From DASWJS01 sp036397035 (lineage in GTDB: Bacteria > Actinomycetota > AC-67): a DNA stretch of 64,000 nucleotides. This document shows, piece by piece, positions 28,749 to 37,076 of the stretch. The notes beneath the pieces were generated by a model. That model saw only the letters and a program-made list of their open reading frames with translations, did no database searches and had not been told where the DNA came from. Position 1 is the stretch's first letter. Every line of letters begins with the position of its first letter. A program made the position numbers and the translations under genes. The DNA lies in the NCBI GenBank assembly GCA_036397035.1, contig DASWJS010000031.1, positions 124,001-188,000 on the forward strand. Direction: 5' to 3'.

Positions 28749-29837
28749 CTACTCCCCCTCGCGATCGCGCACGAACTTCGCGCGCTCGCGCGCGAGCGTC
28801 GGCGGCATCTCGTCGTAGACGTGGTCGAACATCAGCGTCGGCTCCAGCGGACCGGCGCCGACGATGGAGGCGCGCAGCGCGCTCGCCGCCTGCTTGCCCT
28901 CGTCGGCGCACTGCTGCTTGAACGCCTCGGTCAGGATCCCCTCGCTCTCCAGGTACACCTCGTAGCGGGCGACGGGGTCGCGCGCCTCCCACTCCTTCAG
29001 CTCCTCGTCGGAGCGGTAGCGCGTCGGGTCGTCCGCCGTCGAGTGCGGGCCTCGCCGGTAGGTCATCGCCTCGATGAAGGTCGGCCCCTTCCCGGATCGG
29101 GCGTGGGCGAACGCGAGCTTGCCGATCGCGTAGCACGCGAGCACGTCGTTGCCGTCCACCCGGTAGCCCGGCATGCCGTAGCCGAGCGCCCGCACGTGCA
29201 AGGTCGGAGCGGCCGTCTGCTTGGCGAGCGGCACCGAGATCGCGTAGCCGTTGTTCTGACACAGGAAGACGACCGGCGCCTTCCACACGCCGGCGAAGTT
29301 CATCGCCTCGTGGAAGTCGCCCTCGGACGTCCCGCCGTCCCCGAAGCAGGTCAGCGCGACGAGGTTCTCGCCGTCGAACTTCGCGCCGGTCGCGAAGCCC
29401 ACCGCGTGCAGGGTCTGCGTCGCGATCGGCACGCTGTAGGGAGCGAACCGGACCGCGCGGTAGTCGTAGAGGCCGCCGTGCCAGGTCCCGCGGAACAGGT
29501 GCAAGATGTCGGCCGGGTTGATCTTGCGGAGCATCGCGATCCCCAGCTCGCGATAGGAGGGGAAGACCCAGTCCTGCGGCTGCAGGTTGTAGCCCACGCC
29601 GATCTGCGAGGCCTCCTGGCCCAGGGACGGCGTGTAGACGCCCAGCTCGCCCTGGCGCTGCAGGTTGGTGGATTCCCGATCGACGAGCCGGGTCAGGATC
29701 ATGACCCGGTACAACTCCTTGTGGTCGTCCTCTTTCAGGTCGAGGTCGAGGCCGTGGTCGGGCACGATCGTCCCGTCCGGCCTCAAGACCTGCGCCATCT
29801 CCGTGGAGACGGTCGCAGGATCCACCAAACCCTTCAT
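28749..29837 (-). CDS. 2-oxoacid dehydrogenase E1 alpha subunit
   Basis: 362-residue E1 alpha with the thiamine-diphosphate motif FGDGGTSEGDFHEAMNFA continuing to LCQNNGYAISVP. YRRGPHSTADDPTRYR is the phosphorylation-loop region; this motif is typical of branched-chain E1 alpha, though PDH paralogues share it. First gene of E1alpha-E1beta-E2-Nudix. ATG at 29837 behind GGGAGGCAGC. A Crp-like palindrome lies 200 nt upstream. Confidence 0.93.
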   Translation of the reverse strand: MKGLVDPATVSTEMAQVLRPDGTIVPDHGLDLDLKEDDHKELYRVMILTRLVDRESTNLQRQGELGVYTPSLGQEASQIGVGYNLQPQDWVFPSYRELGIAMLRKINPADILHLFRGTWHGGLYDYRAVRFAPYSVPIATQTLHAVGFATGAKFDGENLVALTCFGDGGTSEGDFHEAMNFAGVWKAPVVFLCQNNGYAISVPLAKQTAAPTLHVRALGYGMPGYRVDGNDVLACYAIGKLAFAHARSGKGPTFIEAMTYRRGPHSTADDPTRYRSDEELKEWEARDPVARYEVYLESEGILTEAFKQQCADEGKQAASALRASIVGAGPLEPTLMFDHVYDEMPPTLARERAKFVRDREGE

Positions 29838-30035
29838 GCGCTGCCTCCCATACCCGGGGTCTCCGGGCCGCCTTCGCTCATCTCGCTGGCTCCCTGATCG
29901 GCTCGTGGCCGGGCTCTCAGTCAGACCAGATGGCCCGAAGGGGAAGGGGCCAGAGCAACTCTATCCTCCCAAGGCGAGTCCCCGCCGGTCAAAGACGAGC
30001 GTGTTACAACTGCGACGCTTCGTCTACGCAACTCG

Positions 30036-30051
30036 GGTGACGAACGTCACA
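30036..30051. promoter_or_regulatory. Crp/FNR-like palindrome upstream of the bkd-like genes
   Basis: GGTGA-CGAACG-TCACA matches the TGTGA-N6-TCACA layout used by Crp-family regulators, with one mismatch in the left half. It overlaps the 3' end of the ImmA-type gene and lies ~200 nt before E1 alpha on the minus strand, a place where a promoter is expected. Inference from sequence pattern only. Confidence 0.35.
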
Positions 30052-30553
30052 TCCGGCCGAGGATCTCGCCCGCCAGCAGGTCGAGCTGGACGAGACGCTT
30101 CTCCATCTCCTTGGCGCCCACGCCGAAGGCGGACGCGAGGTCGTCGATCGACAGGTGCGCGTGCCCGCTCCGCGCCTTGTCGACGGCGCGCTTGAGCCAG
30201 GGGTCGGGCATGAGCAGCTCGGCGGCGAACAGGTCGGCCTCGTACTCGATCTCGTGCGTCTCCCAGGTCCCTGCGCGCAGGTGGGGAACGGCGCCGTGCA
30301 GCGCGTGATGAGCGATCTCGTGCGCGACGCGCCAGCGCTTGCGCGGCGTGAGCGACGCCTCCTGACTCTTGAACCGGGTCCGGCCCCGCGACGGACGGCT
30401 GAGCTGCGACCAGGCGTCGTCGCTGAGGTGCCAGGGCCGCTCGTGATGGATGCGCAGGTAGGCCAGGATCCGTGCGAGGTCGGTCGGCGGCTCTTTCTGG
30501 GATGCGCCGCGCAGGATCGTGCGCGCGGTCTTCTTGAGGTCGTGGTCGATCAT
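30047..30553 (-). CDS. ImmA/IrrE-family zinc metallopeptidase
   Basis: A 168-residue soluble protein with the HEIAHH motif (His78, Glu79, His82) after RKRWRV and a distal glutamate in EYEADLFAAELLMP, the standard ImmA/IrrE arrangement. The C-terminal ~45 residues (LSIDDLASAFGVGAKEMEKRLVQLD) are the usual helical tail. Family members cleave XRE-type repressors; no XRE gene is adjacent. TAGGCT (30564-30569, minus) over the dehydrogenase stop may be its -10, with the start codon ~10 nt away. Confidence 0.9.
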   Translation of the reverse strand: MIDHDLKKTARTILRGASQKEPPTDLARILAYLRIHHERPWHLSDDAWSQLSRPSRGRTRFKSQEASLTPRKRWRVAHEIAHHALHGAVPHLRAGTWETHEIEYEADLFAAELLMPDPWLKRAVDKARSGHAHLSIDDLASAFGVGAKEMEKRLVQLDLLAGEILGRM

Positions 30554-30566
30554 GACCCAGCGTAGC

Positions 30567-31601
30567 CTATGCGCCGGCCGCCGCGATCCGCGACTCCGCG
30601 ATGCGGTCGGCCGCTTCCGATGGGGTCATCCCCTCGGCAGCGGCCATCGCGAAGATCTCTCGCAGCGTGTCGGCGATGCGTTCTGCCTTTGCCCGCGCGC
30701 GCGCCGGGTCGTAGCCGTGCAGCTCGTCCTCGACGTTGATGAGCCCGCCGGCGTTGATCACGAAGTCGGGCGCGTAGAGGATGCCGGCGTCGTGCAGCGC
30801 GTGCCCGAGCGCGGGCGTCTCGAGCTGGTTGTTCGCGCCTCCCGCGATGGCGCGGCACTTGAACGAGCCGAGCGTCCGGTCGTTCACCACGCCGCCCAGC
30901 GCGCACGGCGCGAACACGTCGCAGGGCGTTCCCGCCGCCTGCTCGGGCGCGACGATCTCTGCCCCGATCTCGGCCGCGAGCGCAGTGACGACGTCCTCGC
31001 GGACGTCCGACAACGTGAGCTGCGCCCCCGCCTCGGCCAGCAGCCGCGCGAGGTGCGAGCCGACCTTGCCGACGCCGCTGACCACGACGTGGCGCCCGGC
31101 GACCGACGGCTCGCCGAAGACCCTCTCACAGACCGCGGCCATGCCCCTGAACACGCCGTAGCCCGTCATCGGCGACGGGTCGCCCGATCCCTTCGACGAG
31201 CCGCTCACGTACGGGGTGACCTCGGCAATGACGTCGAGGTCCTGCACGGTCGAGCCGACGTCGGCGGAGGTGATGTACGCGCCGCCCAGGCGATCCACCA
31301 GGCGGCCGAACGCGTGGAGCAGCTCGCGGGTCTTCACCTCGGCCGGGTCGCCGATGATCACGGCCTTGCCGCCGCCAAGGGCGAGGCCGGCGCAGGCCGC
31401 CTTGAATGCCATCGCTCGCCCGAGCCGCAGGGCGTCGGCCAGGGCGTCGTCCTCGCTCGGGTAGGGCAGGATCCTGGTGCCGCCGAGCGCCGGGCCCAGC
31501 GCGGTCGAGTAGATGGCGATGATCGCCCGCAAGCCGGACGGGGCGTCGTGGCCGTAGACCACCTGCTCGTAGCCGCCTTGAAGGCGGTCGAAGACGGTCA
31601 T
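30567..31601 (-). CDS. Leucine/valine dehydrogenase (Glu/Leu/Phe/Val family)
   Basis: NAD-dependent oxidative deamination of branched-chain amino acids to 2-oxoacids, 344 residues. Substrate lysine K67 in MAFKAACAGLALGGGK and catalytic K79 at its end, SADVGST with catalytic Asp, and a Rossmann domain with VVVSGVGKVGSHLA. Its products are the substrates of the E1/E2 genes that follow on the same strand, so this is one catabolic block. The bldC neighbour resembles the Streptomyces vdh-bldC region. AAGGAG precedes the ATG. Confidence 0.93.
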   Translation of the reverse strand: MTVFDRLQGGYEQVVYGHDAPSGLRAIIAIYSTALGPALGGTRILPYPSEDDALADALRLGRAMAFKAACAGLALGGGKAVIIGDPAEVKTRELLHAFGRLVDRLGGAYITSADVGSTVQDLDVIAEVTPYVSGSSKGSGDPSPMTGYGVFRGMAAVCERVFGEPSVAGRHVVVSGVGKVGSHLARLLAEAGAQLTLSDVREDVVTALAAEIGAEIVAPEQAAGTPCDVFAPCALGGVVNDRTLGSFKCRAIAGGANNQLETPALGHALHDAGILYAPDFVINAGGLINVEDELHGYDPARARAKAERIADTLREIFAMAAAEGMTPSEAADRIAESRIAAAGA

Positions 31602-31652
31602 CGCGAGCGTTCTCCTTGCAGGTCAGAGCCGGTGGACCCGATGAGCGGCGAC

Positions 31653-31661
31653 ATGGTAACA
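31653..31661 (-). promoter_or_regulatory. Extended -10 of the dehydrogenase gene
   Basis: On the minus strand TG, T, TACCAT (31661-31653) forms an extended -10 52 nt before the start at 31601. No clear -35. The remainder of the 414-nt gap to bldC holds the bldC leader and no gene I can support. Confidence 0.4.
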
Positions 31662-31848
31662 GCCTGGGTCGCGCGCCCGTGGGCGTTCGGGCGGATGCGC
31701 TCCGTAGTCGAGTCCCGCCGATTTCGTGCCGATACCGCGTCTGGAAGAAATCCGACAAGAGGTGTCATGCGGGCTGAGTGGCGGTCGTTCTAAGGGTGTG
31801 AAGGGCTCAAGGTCAGGACAACCGGTGACGAAGTAGGAGAAAGCGGTA

Positions 31849-31854
31849 TAGGAT
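31849..31854 (+). promoter_or_regulatory. Candidate bldC -10 box
   Basis: TAGGAT, in GGTATAGGATAC, with GTGACG (31825-31830) 18 nt upstream as a weak -35. This would give a leader of about 150 nt before bldC, long enough for regulation. Weak evidence. Confidence 0.3.
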
Positions 31855-32014
31855 ACGGAACCGGAACGTGCATGAATCGGTCCGAGGGGGGTAGTAGGAA
31901 AACCGTCACAACGGGCCATTGTGGACCAAGGGTTACCGGCCGACACTTGAGACCTGCGACAAGACCGACAAACCGCGTAGGGCATCGACAGCCAGACGCC
32001 AGGAAGGAGGAAAC

Positions 32015-32215
32015 ATGAAGCGCGATCAGACATCGAGCGAAAGCCTGCTCACGCCAGCCGAAGTCGCCGCACTCTTCCGAGTGGACCCGAAGACGGTCAC
32101 TCGTTGGGCGAAGGCCGGGAAGCTCAGCTCGATCCGGACGCTTGGTGGCCACCGTCGCTACCGCGAGTCCGAGGTCATGAACCTTCTCGAGGGCGTCGCC
32201 GCTCGGAACGGATAA
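32015..32215 (+). CDS. bldC: BldC-like MerR-type developmental regulator
   Basis: A 66-residue protein made of little more than a winged helix-turn-helix. LLTPAEVAALFRVDPKTVTR followed by WAKAGKLSSIRTLGGHRRYR is almost the Streptomyces BldC sequence as I recall it; BldC binds DNA repeats cooperatively and times development. ATG at 32015 with a strong AAGGAGG site 5 nt upstream; an in-frame upstream extension lacks one. Outside streptomycetes its targets are not known. Two GC hairpins and a terminator follow. Confidence 0.95.
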   Translation: MKRDQTSSESLLTPAEVAALFRVDPKTVTRWAKAGKLSSIRTLGGHRRYRESEVMNLLEGVAARNG

Positions 32216-32224
32216 ACCGGTTCC

Positions 32225-32307
32225 GGGTGGGGGCCCACCCCAACAAGGCAGACGGCTTCGCTGCGGCGCCCGCCAGGGCGTTGCAGCGGGTGGGAAGGTT
32301 CCCACCC
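32225..32307 (+). repeat. Two hairpins with shared arms downstream of bldC
   Basis: GGGTGGG (32225-32231) pairs with CCCACCC (32234-32240), and GGGTGGGAA (32288-32296) pairs with TTCCCACCC (32299-32307). The arms are interchangeable, so the first left arm could also pair with the second right arm, giving two exclusive folds in the bldC 3' region. Confidence 0.55.
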
Positions 32308-32318
32308 ATCCGAGTGGC

Positions 32319-32343
32319 GGCCGCCGCGCTTCGCGCGGCGGCC
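32319..32343. terminator. Strong hairpin between bldC and the tRNA genes
   Basis: GGCCGCCGCGC (32319-32329), loop TTC, GCGCGGCGGCC (32333-32343): an 11-bp perfect GC stem. It can end transcription from bldC (+) and from the tRNA genes (-). No T tract. Confidence 0.75.
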
Positions 32344-32355
32344 GTTGCGTGTTCG

Positions 32356-32428
32356 TGGCCAGGGACGGGATCGAACCGCCGACACCCGGTTCTTCAGACC
32401 GGTGCTCTACCAACTGAGCTACCTGGCC
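32356..32428 (-). tRNA. tRNA-Phe (GAA)
   Basis: 73 nt without encoded CCA. Acceptor GGCCAGG pairs with CCTGGCC plus discriminator A; D arm AGCTCAGTTGGTAGAGC; anticodon stem CCGGT/ACCGG around loop CTGAAGA gives anticodon GAA; T arm has GGTTCGATCCC. Second gene of a minus-strand tRNA-Asp/tRNA-Phe pair. Confidence 0.95.
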
Positions 32429-32461
32429 GACGGTCGGCACGCAGGGTACCGCTATCGCCGG

Positions 32462-32536
32462 CGCCCGCGACCGGACTTGAACCGGCGACCTTCACCTTGA
32501 CAGGGTGACGAGCACTCCAAACTGCTCCACGCGGGC
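32462..32536 (-). tRNA. tRNA-Asp (GTC)
   Basis: 75 nt. Acceptor GCCCGCG pairs with CGCGGGC, discriminator G as expected for Asp; D arm GAGCAGTTTGGAGTGCTC; anticodon loop CTGTCAA in a TCACC/GGTGA stem gives GTC; T loop GGTTCAAGTCC. A TACACT box ~13 nt upstream on the minus strand is a likely -10. It precedes tRNA-Phe by 33 nt. Confidence 0.95.
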
Positions 32537-32587
32537 AGAGCCCGGTCAGTGTACCGGCAAACGAGGAGAGGGAGCGAGGTTGACTCC

Positions 32588-33016
32588 ATGAGCGCCGGGT
32601 GCGCGTTCTGTGCGATCGCGGGGGGCGAGCTAGAGGCGCCGGTGGTGTACCGGTCCGAGCGACTCGTGGCGTTCCTCGATCATCGCCCGGTCTTTCACGG
32701 CCACACCCTGCTGATCCCGATCGAGCATCACGAGACGCTGCTCGACCTTCCCGACGATGCCCTGGCCGCGCTGGCGCTGGGGACGCGGCTGATCGCGCGC
32801 GCGGTGCGCGACGCGCTGGCGGCGGACGGCACCTTCGTAGCGATGAACAACGGCGTCAGCCAGAGCGTCCCGCACGCGCACGTCCACGTGGTGCCGCGGC
32901 GGCGCAAGGACGGCCTTCGCGGCTTCTTCTGGCCCCGCGTGGCCTACCGCGACGCCGCCCACGCCGAGCAGATCCGCGCGACGATCGCCGGCCGCATCGA
33001 CGCGCCGGCTTCCTGA
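32588..33016 (+). CDS. HIT-family hydrolase
   Basis: A 142-residue histidine-triad protein. The active-site motif PHAHVHVVP places His at 96, 98 and 100, and an N-terminal C5-x2-C8 with the usual downstream residues suggests the zinc-binding subgroup. Such enzymes hydrolyse nucleotidyl phosphoramidates or Ap4A-type compounds. ATG 32588 with a weak GAGGT 7 nt upstream. Stands alone between the tRNAs and the wall hydrolase. Confidence 0.93.
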   Translation: MSAGCAFCAIAGGELEAPVVYRSERLVAFLDHRPVFHGHTLLIPIEHHETLLDLPDDALAALALGTRLIARAVRDALAADGTFVAMNNGVSQSVPHAHVHVVPRRRKDGLRGFFWPRVAYRDAAHAEQIRATIAGRIDAPAS

Positions 33017-33074
33017 GGCGCGGGCTTCAAGGCCCCCCGGCTTCCTGCCGAAGGACAAGGGACGGGAGGGAACC

Positions 33075-34259
33075 GTGAAGCACGCCATCGCAGCGTTGTG
33101 TTTGCTGACGGCCGCGGGCGCCCTCGGGGCTGGAAGCGCCGGCGCCGAGGAGACCGGGGCCCCCTTCCCCTTTACCGACGTCGCGAACGGCCACTTTGCG
33201 CGCGACGCGATCCGGATCGTCTCGGTAGACAACGACTGGCTGCCGGCCGGCGCGACGCGCTTCTGGCCGGCCTCGGCGCTGAAGCGCCGGCACCTGGCCT
33301 CGGCGCTCGTCGCCGCGTTCGCGCCGGAGGAAGTCGTCGATCCCGAGCTTCTCTTCTCCGACCTCGATCCTGCCGAACCGCCGTTCGCCGTCGCCAACGT
33401 CGCGGTGAAGCTCGGCTGGATGAAGTCCAAGGGCGATGCCTTCGACCCGATGGGTCCGGTGTCGAAGCGCGTCTTCGATCGAGCCGTGATTCGAGCGCTC
33501 GGCCTGCAAGAGACGGCGCGCGCGCTCGACGGCGTATCGGCCGAGGACGGGTATCGCTTCAAGACGCCGCACATGTTCGGCGACATGGTGCTCGCCGACC
33601 AGTTGCGGCTCCACTACAACTATCCCGTCGGCGCCGAGCGCTTCGAGCGGCGTCCGGCCGACCCGATGCGGCGCCAGGACGCCGCCTACGGGTTGGCGCG
33701 GGCGGTGCAAGCCAGCAGCGGCTGGGAGGTCGCGTCGCTGGATCGCTACGCCTCGATGGTGCTGCCGCCGATGAGCGCGAAGCGCGCGCGGGCCGTCGAG
33801 TGGGCCTTCCGGCACGTCGGCTGGCCTTACGTCTACGCGGGTGAGTGGTCCAAGCCGACGCCGGGCGGCTACTGCTGCGGGTCGCAGGCGCAGGGCGGCT
33901 TCGACTGCTCGGGGTTTGCATGGTGGGTCTTGAACCAGCCGACGGGGTCGTGGGACCCGACCAGGCTTCGTCCCTATGAAGGATGGTCGCTGCCGCAGCG
34001 CAGCTCGTACGAGATGGCGCGCGTCACCTCCAAGCGCCGCGGCCTCGCGCACATGCGCCCGCTCGACGTCGCGCTGTTCCACACCTCCGGTCCCGACCGG
34101 ACCTGGTCGGACATGGACCACGCGGGCGTATACCTCGGGAACGGATGGATGATCCACTCCTCCGGCTCGCGCGGCGGCGTGACGATCGACAAGATCGACG
34201 AGGGCTGGTGGAAGGATGCGTTCGGGTGGGGTCGCCGCGTCGTTCCCTGGCGCGTCTGA
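33075..34259 (+). CDS. Secreted SLH-domain NlpC/P60 cell-wall hydrolase
   Basis: 394 residues: signal peptide (1-24, cut near SAGAEE), two recognisable S-layer-homology repeats (~31-81, FPFTDVANGHFARDAIRIVS start; ~92-143, LFSDLDPAEPPFAVANVA start) and a degenerate third, then a C-terminal NlpC/P60 domain with catalytic Cys278 in GGFDCSGFAWW and His349 in MDHAGVYLG, plus His361. SLH would tether the enzyme to wall polymers; NlpC/P60 would cut peptide stems. GTG with GGGAGGG upstream. Confidence 0.9.
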   Translation: MKHAIAALCLLTAAGALGAGSAGAEETGAPFPFTDVANGHFARDAIRIVSVDNDWLPAGATRFWPASALKRRHLASALVAAFAPEEVVDPELLFSDLDPAEPPFAVANVAVKLGWMKSKGDAFDPMGPVSKRVFDRAVIRALGLQETARALDGVSAEDGYRFKTPHMFGDMVLADQLRLHYNYPVGAERFERRPADPMRRQDAAYGLARAVQASSGWEVASLDRYASMVLPPMSAKRARAVEWAFRHVGWPYVYAGEWSKPTPGGYCCGSQAQGGFDCSGFAWWVLNQPTGSWDPTRLRPYEGWSLPQRSSYEMARVTSKRRGLAHMRPLDVALFHTSGPDRTWSDMDHAGVYLGNGWMIHSSGSRGGVTIDKIDEGWWKDAFGWGRRVVPWRV

Positions 34260-34260
34260 T

Positions 34261-35043
34261 TCAGCCGTTTGCCGGCAGGTCGACGACGAACACCGCACCC
34301 TCGCCGCCCGGCTCGTAGAAGGCGTCGCCTCCGTTGGCCAGCGCGAGGCCCCGCACGATCGACAGGCCGAGCCCCGTCCCGGTCGCGCGCCTGCGCGCGT
34401 CGTCCGCCCGCGCGAAGCGCTCGAACAAGCGCGGACGGAACTCCTCCTCGACGCCGTTCCCGGCGTCGATCACGCGGATCGCGACGCGATCGTCGCGGCG
34501 CGCCGCCTCAACGGAGACCGGCGGGGCGCCGTACTTGAATGCGTTCTCGATCAGGTTGGCCAGTATCCGGAACAGGTGCTGCCGGTCGGCGAGAACCTGC
34601 AGGCCGATCGGGCAGGACATCGACAGCTTCCTTTCCTCCGAGCGATTCGCGCGCTCGATGTCGCCGAGCAACAGCGCGAGATCGACGATCTCGGGCTCGG
34701 GTTCGAGGGTCCCGCTTTCGATCTTGGAGGTGACGAGGAGGTCTTCGACGAGCGATGCCATCAGGCCCGCCTGCCGGTTGACGGCCGCGATGAACGAGCG
34801 GCGCTCGTCCTCGGTGAGCTGATCCCAGTTGTTCTCCAGGAGCTGACTGAAGCCGTACAGGGTGGTCAGCGGCGAGCGCAGGTCGTGCGACGCCACCGCG
34901 ACGAAGTCGCGCATCGCGGCGTTGGCTTTCTCCAGGCGGGCGTTCGCCTCCGACAGCGAACGGTTGACCGCCGCGAGATCGCCGGAAGGACCGGGGATCT
35001 TATCTTCGGGTTTGCCGGCCACGGGCTCACTGTAGCGCCTCAC
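34261..35043 (-). CDS. Soluble histidine kinase without sensor domain
   Basis: 260 residues. A short coiled-coil start leads to HisKA with His53 in VASHDLRSPLTTLYGFSQLL, then the ATPase domain with NLIENAFKYG, VIDAGNGVEEEF, ERFARADDARR and GTGLGLSIVRGLALANGG. No membrane segment or PAS/GAF domain is present, so input must come from a partner protein. No response regulator adjacent. GTG 35043 lacks a clear ribosome site; GTG 35022 is an alternative. Divergent from cpaB. Confidence 0.85.
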   Translation of the reverse strand: MRRYSEPVAGKPEDKIPGPSGDLAAVNRSLSEANARLEKANAAMRDFVAVASHDLRSPLTTLYGFSQLLENNWDQLTEDERRSFIAAVNRQAGLMASLVEDLLVTSKIESGTLEPEPEIVDLALLLGDIERANRSEERKLSMSCPIGLQVLADRQHLFRILANLIENAFKYGAPPVSVEAARRDDRVAIRVIDAGNGVEEEFRPRLFERFARADDARRRATGTGLGLSIVRGLALANGGDAFYEPGGEGAVFVVDLPANG

Positions 35044-35220
35044 CGAGGGCGTCAGAGGACGATCCGGGCGCCGATCTGGGCAGAACTGACTATCCCATCA
35101 CAGGAGGTTCTGGCCGTATCGTGAATCGCCGCGCAGAACAGACGTGCGGAAAACAGCGTGGAGTAACATCGGCCCCGGCCGGCTTCAGCGCGTCAGTCTC
35201 GACGAAAGATTGGGAGAGGG

Positions 35221-35781
35221 ATGGCGAGGAGAAGTTCGACACAACTCATCGTGATCGGTGGAGGGGTGTTCATCATCGGCGCCGCGCTGGTGTTCGTCGC
35301 CCTGAACGCCGGCGACACGCCGACCGTCACGCCGTCGCCGTCGCCGACCGCTACGGCAACGACGACCGCGACCGCGACGCCGAGTCCCGGGGTGATCCGC
35401 GCCGAAGGGGGAGTCGTCGTCCGGGTCGACATACCGCGCGGGATGCAAGCGGTCGCCGTGCAGATGGACGCGGTCCCGGGCCTTGCCGGGTACGTGCGGC
35501 CGGGCGACGAGGTCAACGTCTACGCGACCGTGGAAGGCGACCTGAGCGTTCGGGGCGTGCAAGCGCCGTTCGCCAAACTGATCCTGACCAACGTCCTCGT
35601 GCTGGATCGCCGGGTCGACGAAGGAGGCGGCCAGACCTACCTCGTGGCCCTCGACGTCGACGACAGCGAGAAGCTCATCTTCTACGCGAAGTTCCAGTCG
35701 CTCTGGGCTGCGCTCGTCCGCGACGACGCACCGAACGCCAGAACGCGCGGGCACAACTATCGAACGCGTTTCGGAGTGTGA
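35221..35781 (+). CDS. cpaB: Flp pilus assembly protein CpaB/RcpC-like
   Basis: 186 residues: one N-terminal membrane helix (8-27), a Thr/Pro/Ser-rich linker, then a SAF-like domain (VVVRVDIPRGMQAVAVQMD, GYVRPGDEVNVYATV) as in CpaB. In diderm bacteria CpaB meets the secretin; here it would work outside a single membrane. First gene of a seven-gene Tad operon. The Ser/Thr/Pro linker may be glycosylated or wall-spanning. Confidence 0.85.
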   Translation: MARRSSTQLIVIGGGVFIIGAALVFVALNAGDTPTVTPSPSPTATATTTATATPSPGVIRAEGGVVVRVDIPRGMQAVAVQMDAVPGLAGYVRPGDEVNVYATVEGDLSVRGVQAPFAKLILTNVLVLDRRVDEGGGQTYLVALDVDDSEKLIFYAKFQSLWAALVRDDAPNARTRGHNYRTRFGV

Positions 35782-35785
35782 CGGG

Positions 35786-37060
35786 TTGACCTCGAAGATC
35801 CTGGTCCTGGACCGCAGCGAAGAGCTTGCCGAGCAGGTGCGCGCCGTGATGGCGGAGGTGGACTACGCGCCGGAGGTCGTCCCGTGCACGAAGGTGGGCT
35901 CGCTCGCGCACGTCCAGGAACACGAGGGACCGTTCGCGCTCGTGCTGGCCGGGCCTTCGCTGGGAACGCGCGCGGGCCTCAAGCGGCTCGCGGCGCTCCA
36001 TCGCGAGATGGCGCACTCGGCGTTCCTGATCGCGTTCGACCACCGGCCCGACGCGAGCCTTCGCGACATCGTCCAGGTCGGCGCGATCGACCTCGTTGAG
36101 GTTCCCGCCGACGACGCGACGCTGCGTCACGCGATCCGGCGCGCGCTCGAATACGCCGAGGCGCGGCGACGCACGCAAGTCGTCCTCACGCAACCGGCGC
36201 CGGGACCCGGGCAGGAGGCGCCCACCGTGGCGCGCATCTTCACGGTGTGCTCGGCGACGGGCGGTTGCGGCAAGACGTTCTATGCGACGAACATGGCGAT
36301 GTTCCTGGCGAAGAACTCCGACAAGCGCGTGGCGCTCGTGGACTTCGACCTGCAGTTCGGCGAGGTCACCACGGCGCTTCGCCTCAGCCCGACGTACACG
36401 ATCGTCGACGCGATCACGCCCGCCGGCGACGAGGAGGACGAGAACGGCGAGGGCACCGAGCTGATGGCGCACATCGAGGACTACCTGGTGCACTACGACA
36501 ACTCGTTCTGGACGCTGCCGGCGCCTCGCGAGCCGTCCCAAGCCGACTACATCACGCCGATGGACGCGACCCGGGTCCTCGAAGCGCTCCGCACGCGATT
36601 CGACTACATCGTCGTGGACACGCCGACCGCCCTGGCGGAGACGGTGCTCGCGGCGTTCGACCTCAGCGAGCACCTGTTCGTGATGGCGACGCTGGACCTG
36701 CCGTCGGTGCGCAACCTCGGGCTGTTTCTGCAAACGCTGCAGAAGCTCCAGATCGCGTCGGACAACGTCTCCCTGATCCTGAACAAGGTCGAGAAGGACG
36801 TGGGTATCGACGTCGGCGACATCGTCAAGCTCTTCCCGCACGGGTTCCGCTCGACGTTGCCCTACGCCAAGGAAGTTTCCCGTTCCATCAACCTCGGCAA
36901 GCCCGTGATCGCGGGCTACCCGGAGTCGGAAGTGTCGAAGCGAATCGTTGAGGGCCTCATGCCCTTCCTGCCGGGCGACGTGCCGGTCGGAGCGATGCCT
37001 GCGCAAGGCCAGCCGGCCGCCGCGGGCGGGTTCGCCAGACTGTTCAAGCGCAAGCCGTGA
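35786..37060 (+). CDS. cpaE: CpaE-like pilus ATPase with receiver-like N-terminus
   Basis: 424 residues from TTG 35786. Residues ~1-130 resemble a response-regulator receiver fold without a clear phospho-acceptor (ILVLDRSEELAEQVRAVM). The rest is a MinD/ParA-type ATPase with a deviant P-loop SATGGCGKTFYATN lacking the signature lysine, as in CpaE, then VALVDFDLQFGEV and FDYIVVDTP. It probably helps place or assemble the Tad machine. It follows cpaB by 4 nt. Confidence 0.88.
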   Translation: MTSKILVLDRSEELAEQVRAVMAEVDYAPEVVPCTKVGSLAHVQEHEGPFALVLAGPSLGTRAGLKRLAALHREMAHSAFLIAFDHRPDASLRDIVQVGAIDLVEVPADDATLRHAIRRALEYAEARRRTQVVLTQPAPGPGQEAPTVARIFTVCSATGGCGKTFYATNMAMFLAKNSDKRVALVDFDLQFGEVTTALRLSPTYTIVDAITPAGDEEDENGEGTELMAHIEDYLVHYDNSFWTLPAPREPSQADYITPMDATRVLEALRTRFDYIVVDTPTALAETVLAAFDLSEHLFVMATLDLPSVRNLGLFLQTLQKLQIASDNVSLILNKVEKDVGIDVGDIVKLFPHGFRSTLPYAKEVSRSINLGKPVIAGYPESEVSKRIVEGLMPFLPGDVPVGAMPAQGQPAAAGGFARLFKRKP

Positions 37061-37076
37061 TAGTGGGTGATCGCGA

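Noticed and set aside
32356..32536. tRNA-associated attachment site
   Set aside because: No integrase gene and no repeated tRNA 3' end nearby.
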